The notes beneath the pieces were generated by a model, which saw only the letters and a list, made by a program, of their open reading frames with translations, had not been told where the DNA came from and did no database searches. From Rhynochetos jubatus (lineage: Eukaryota > Chordata > Aves > Eurypygiformes > Rhynochetidae), in the NCBI GenBank assembly GCA_027574665.1, contig CM050677.1, positions 496,001 through 560,000 on the forward strand: a stretch of 64,000 nucleotides of DNA. The letters are read 5' to 3'. Below, one piece after another: positions 63,219 to 64,000 of this stretch. The first letter of the stretch is position 1. The number at the start of each line of letters is the position of its first letter. The position numbers and the translations under genes are program-made.

Positions 63219-64000
63219 GCGTCAGCTGTAGCATCTGGCCCATCCTTCGAAACAAGGGTTTGGACCTTCGAAATAGCCTCTGGGCCCTAAAACTGGGCCT
63301 TGGCAAATGGAGGTGAGGCTTTGGACCCCAGAAATAGGGCTTTGCCCTCTACAAATGAGGCTTTGGACCGTCAGAATCAGACTTCGGGACTTAAAAATGG
63401 CACTCTCAGCCCTTAAAAGGAGGTTCTGGACCTTACAAGTAGGGGCTTGGAACTTAGAAATGGGAATTTAGAACCTAAAAATGATGGCTTGGAGCCCAGA
63501 AAGGAGCCTTTCAGTCCCAGAATCAAAGCCATGGGCTCTACAAGTGAGGCCTGAGACGTAAAAATGAAGCTTTGCGACATCACAATGAGGGTTTGGACAC
63601 TCAGGATGCACCTTGGACCCCCAAATCAACGGGCTGGATCCTAAAAATGCCGCTTTGGGGCCTTCAAATGACGCTTTGGCAAATAAAAATGACGCTTTGG
63701 CCTCCGAAGGTGAGACTTTGCGAACTTCACCTGAGCCTGCGGACCATTAAAATGAGGCTTCGGAGCATCAAAGAGGCTCTGGAAGCCAAAGTTCCTCAAA
63801 GCTGGGGATCTGAGCCAGCTCAGTGCTCAACGCCTGCGTTATTGGGCTGAAATCCACATTTTTAGGGTGCCAGCCTGTCGGTTTTGACCCAAGCCTGTTT
63901 TTCAGGGACCACAGTCTCATTTTGAGGGCCCAAACCCTGAAGGTGGAGCTGGTTGCCTGGCAAGCCCAGAAGGGGAGTCCCCGGACCCACGGCAGCCAAT
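63219..64000 (+). repeat. 21-bp minisatellite, start (unit D)
   Basis: Collinear with 11333 onward, cut by the window end just past the polarity switch. Confidence 0.85.

Larger units (their letters stand above)
51887..64000. repeat. Macrosatellite unit D, truncated by window end
   Basis: Fourth copy, collinear with unit A at offset 51886 until the window stops inside the 21-bp minisatellite (unit position about 12110). The stretch that would show whether it carries the class II provirus lies outside the window. Confidence 0.95.

Overview
This is animal genomic DNA, almost certainly avian. It carries a 3'-end CR1 LINE with the bird-type ATTCTATG/ATTCTGTG tail, class III (ERV-L-like) and class II endogenous retroviruses, degenerate 21-bp A-tract/T-tract repeats, and multi-exon GT-AG genes with HEAT-type (MROH-like) and CCDC81-like products. 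Nothing supports a bacterial or phage origin. The bird order cannot be fixed from the sequence alone.

The window is a tandem array of a large unit of about 13.9 kb, present four times: A (1-13924), B (13925-31663), C (31664-51886) and D (51887-64000, cut by the window edge). The copies look close to 99% alike by eye. Each full unit carries a divergent gene pair. A CCDC81-like gene is on the minus strand: I reconstruct ten coding exons, all joined in phase, about 532 aa. An MROH-like HEAT-repeat gene is on the plus strand: eight exons, about 336 aa. Between the two 5' ends lie 2.9 kb of shared upstream DNA with a CR1 insertion, pieces duplicated from elsewhere in the unit, an 8+8 bp palindrome and an RFX-type X-box. 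Downstream of the MROH-like gene are 1.8 kb of 21-bp minisatellite and a CCAAT/GC-box segment. The next unit's CCDC81-like 3' end follows.

Unit B is rearranged. An ERV-L-like provirus (17328-23670) replaces 8,846 bp of the unit. This removes CCDC81-like exons 1-3, the divergent promoter region and the whole MROH-like gene. The two ends of that provirus are unlike each other, which suggests recombination between two ERV-L insertions. Its gag is open but pol has three stops and a frameshift.

Units B and C end with the same 6,314-bp class II provirus (24919-31232 and 45142-51455). It has identical 266-bp LTRs, the same CCCACT target duplication, a tRNA-Phe-type primer site, and open gag, pro and pol linked by two textbook -1 slippery heptamers. 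Its env is reduced to a 121-codon transmembrane remnant. Unit A keeps the empty integration site. The provirus therefore entered after the array formed, and the filled unit was then copied.
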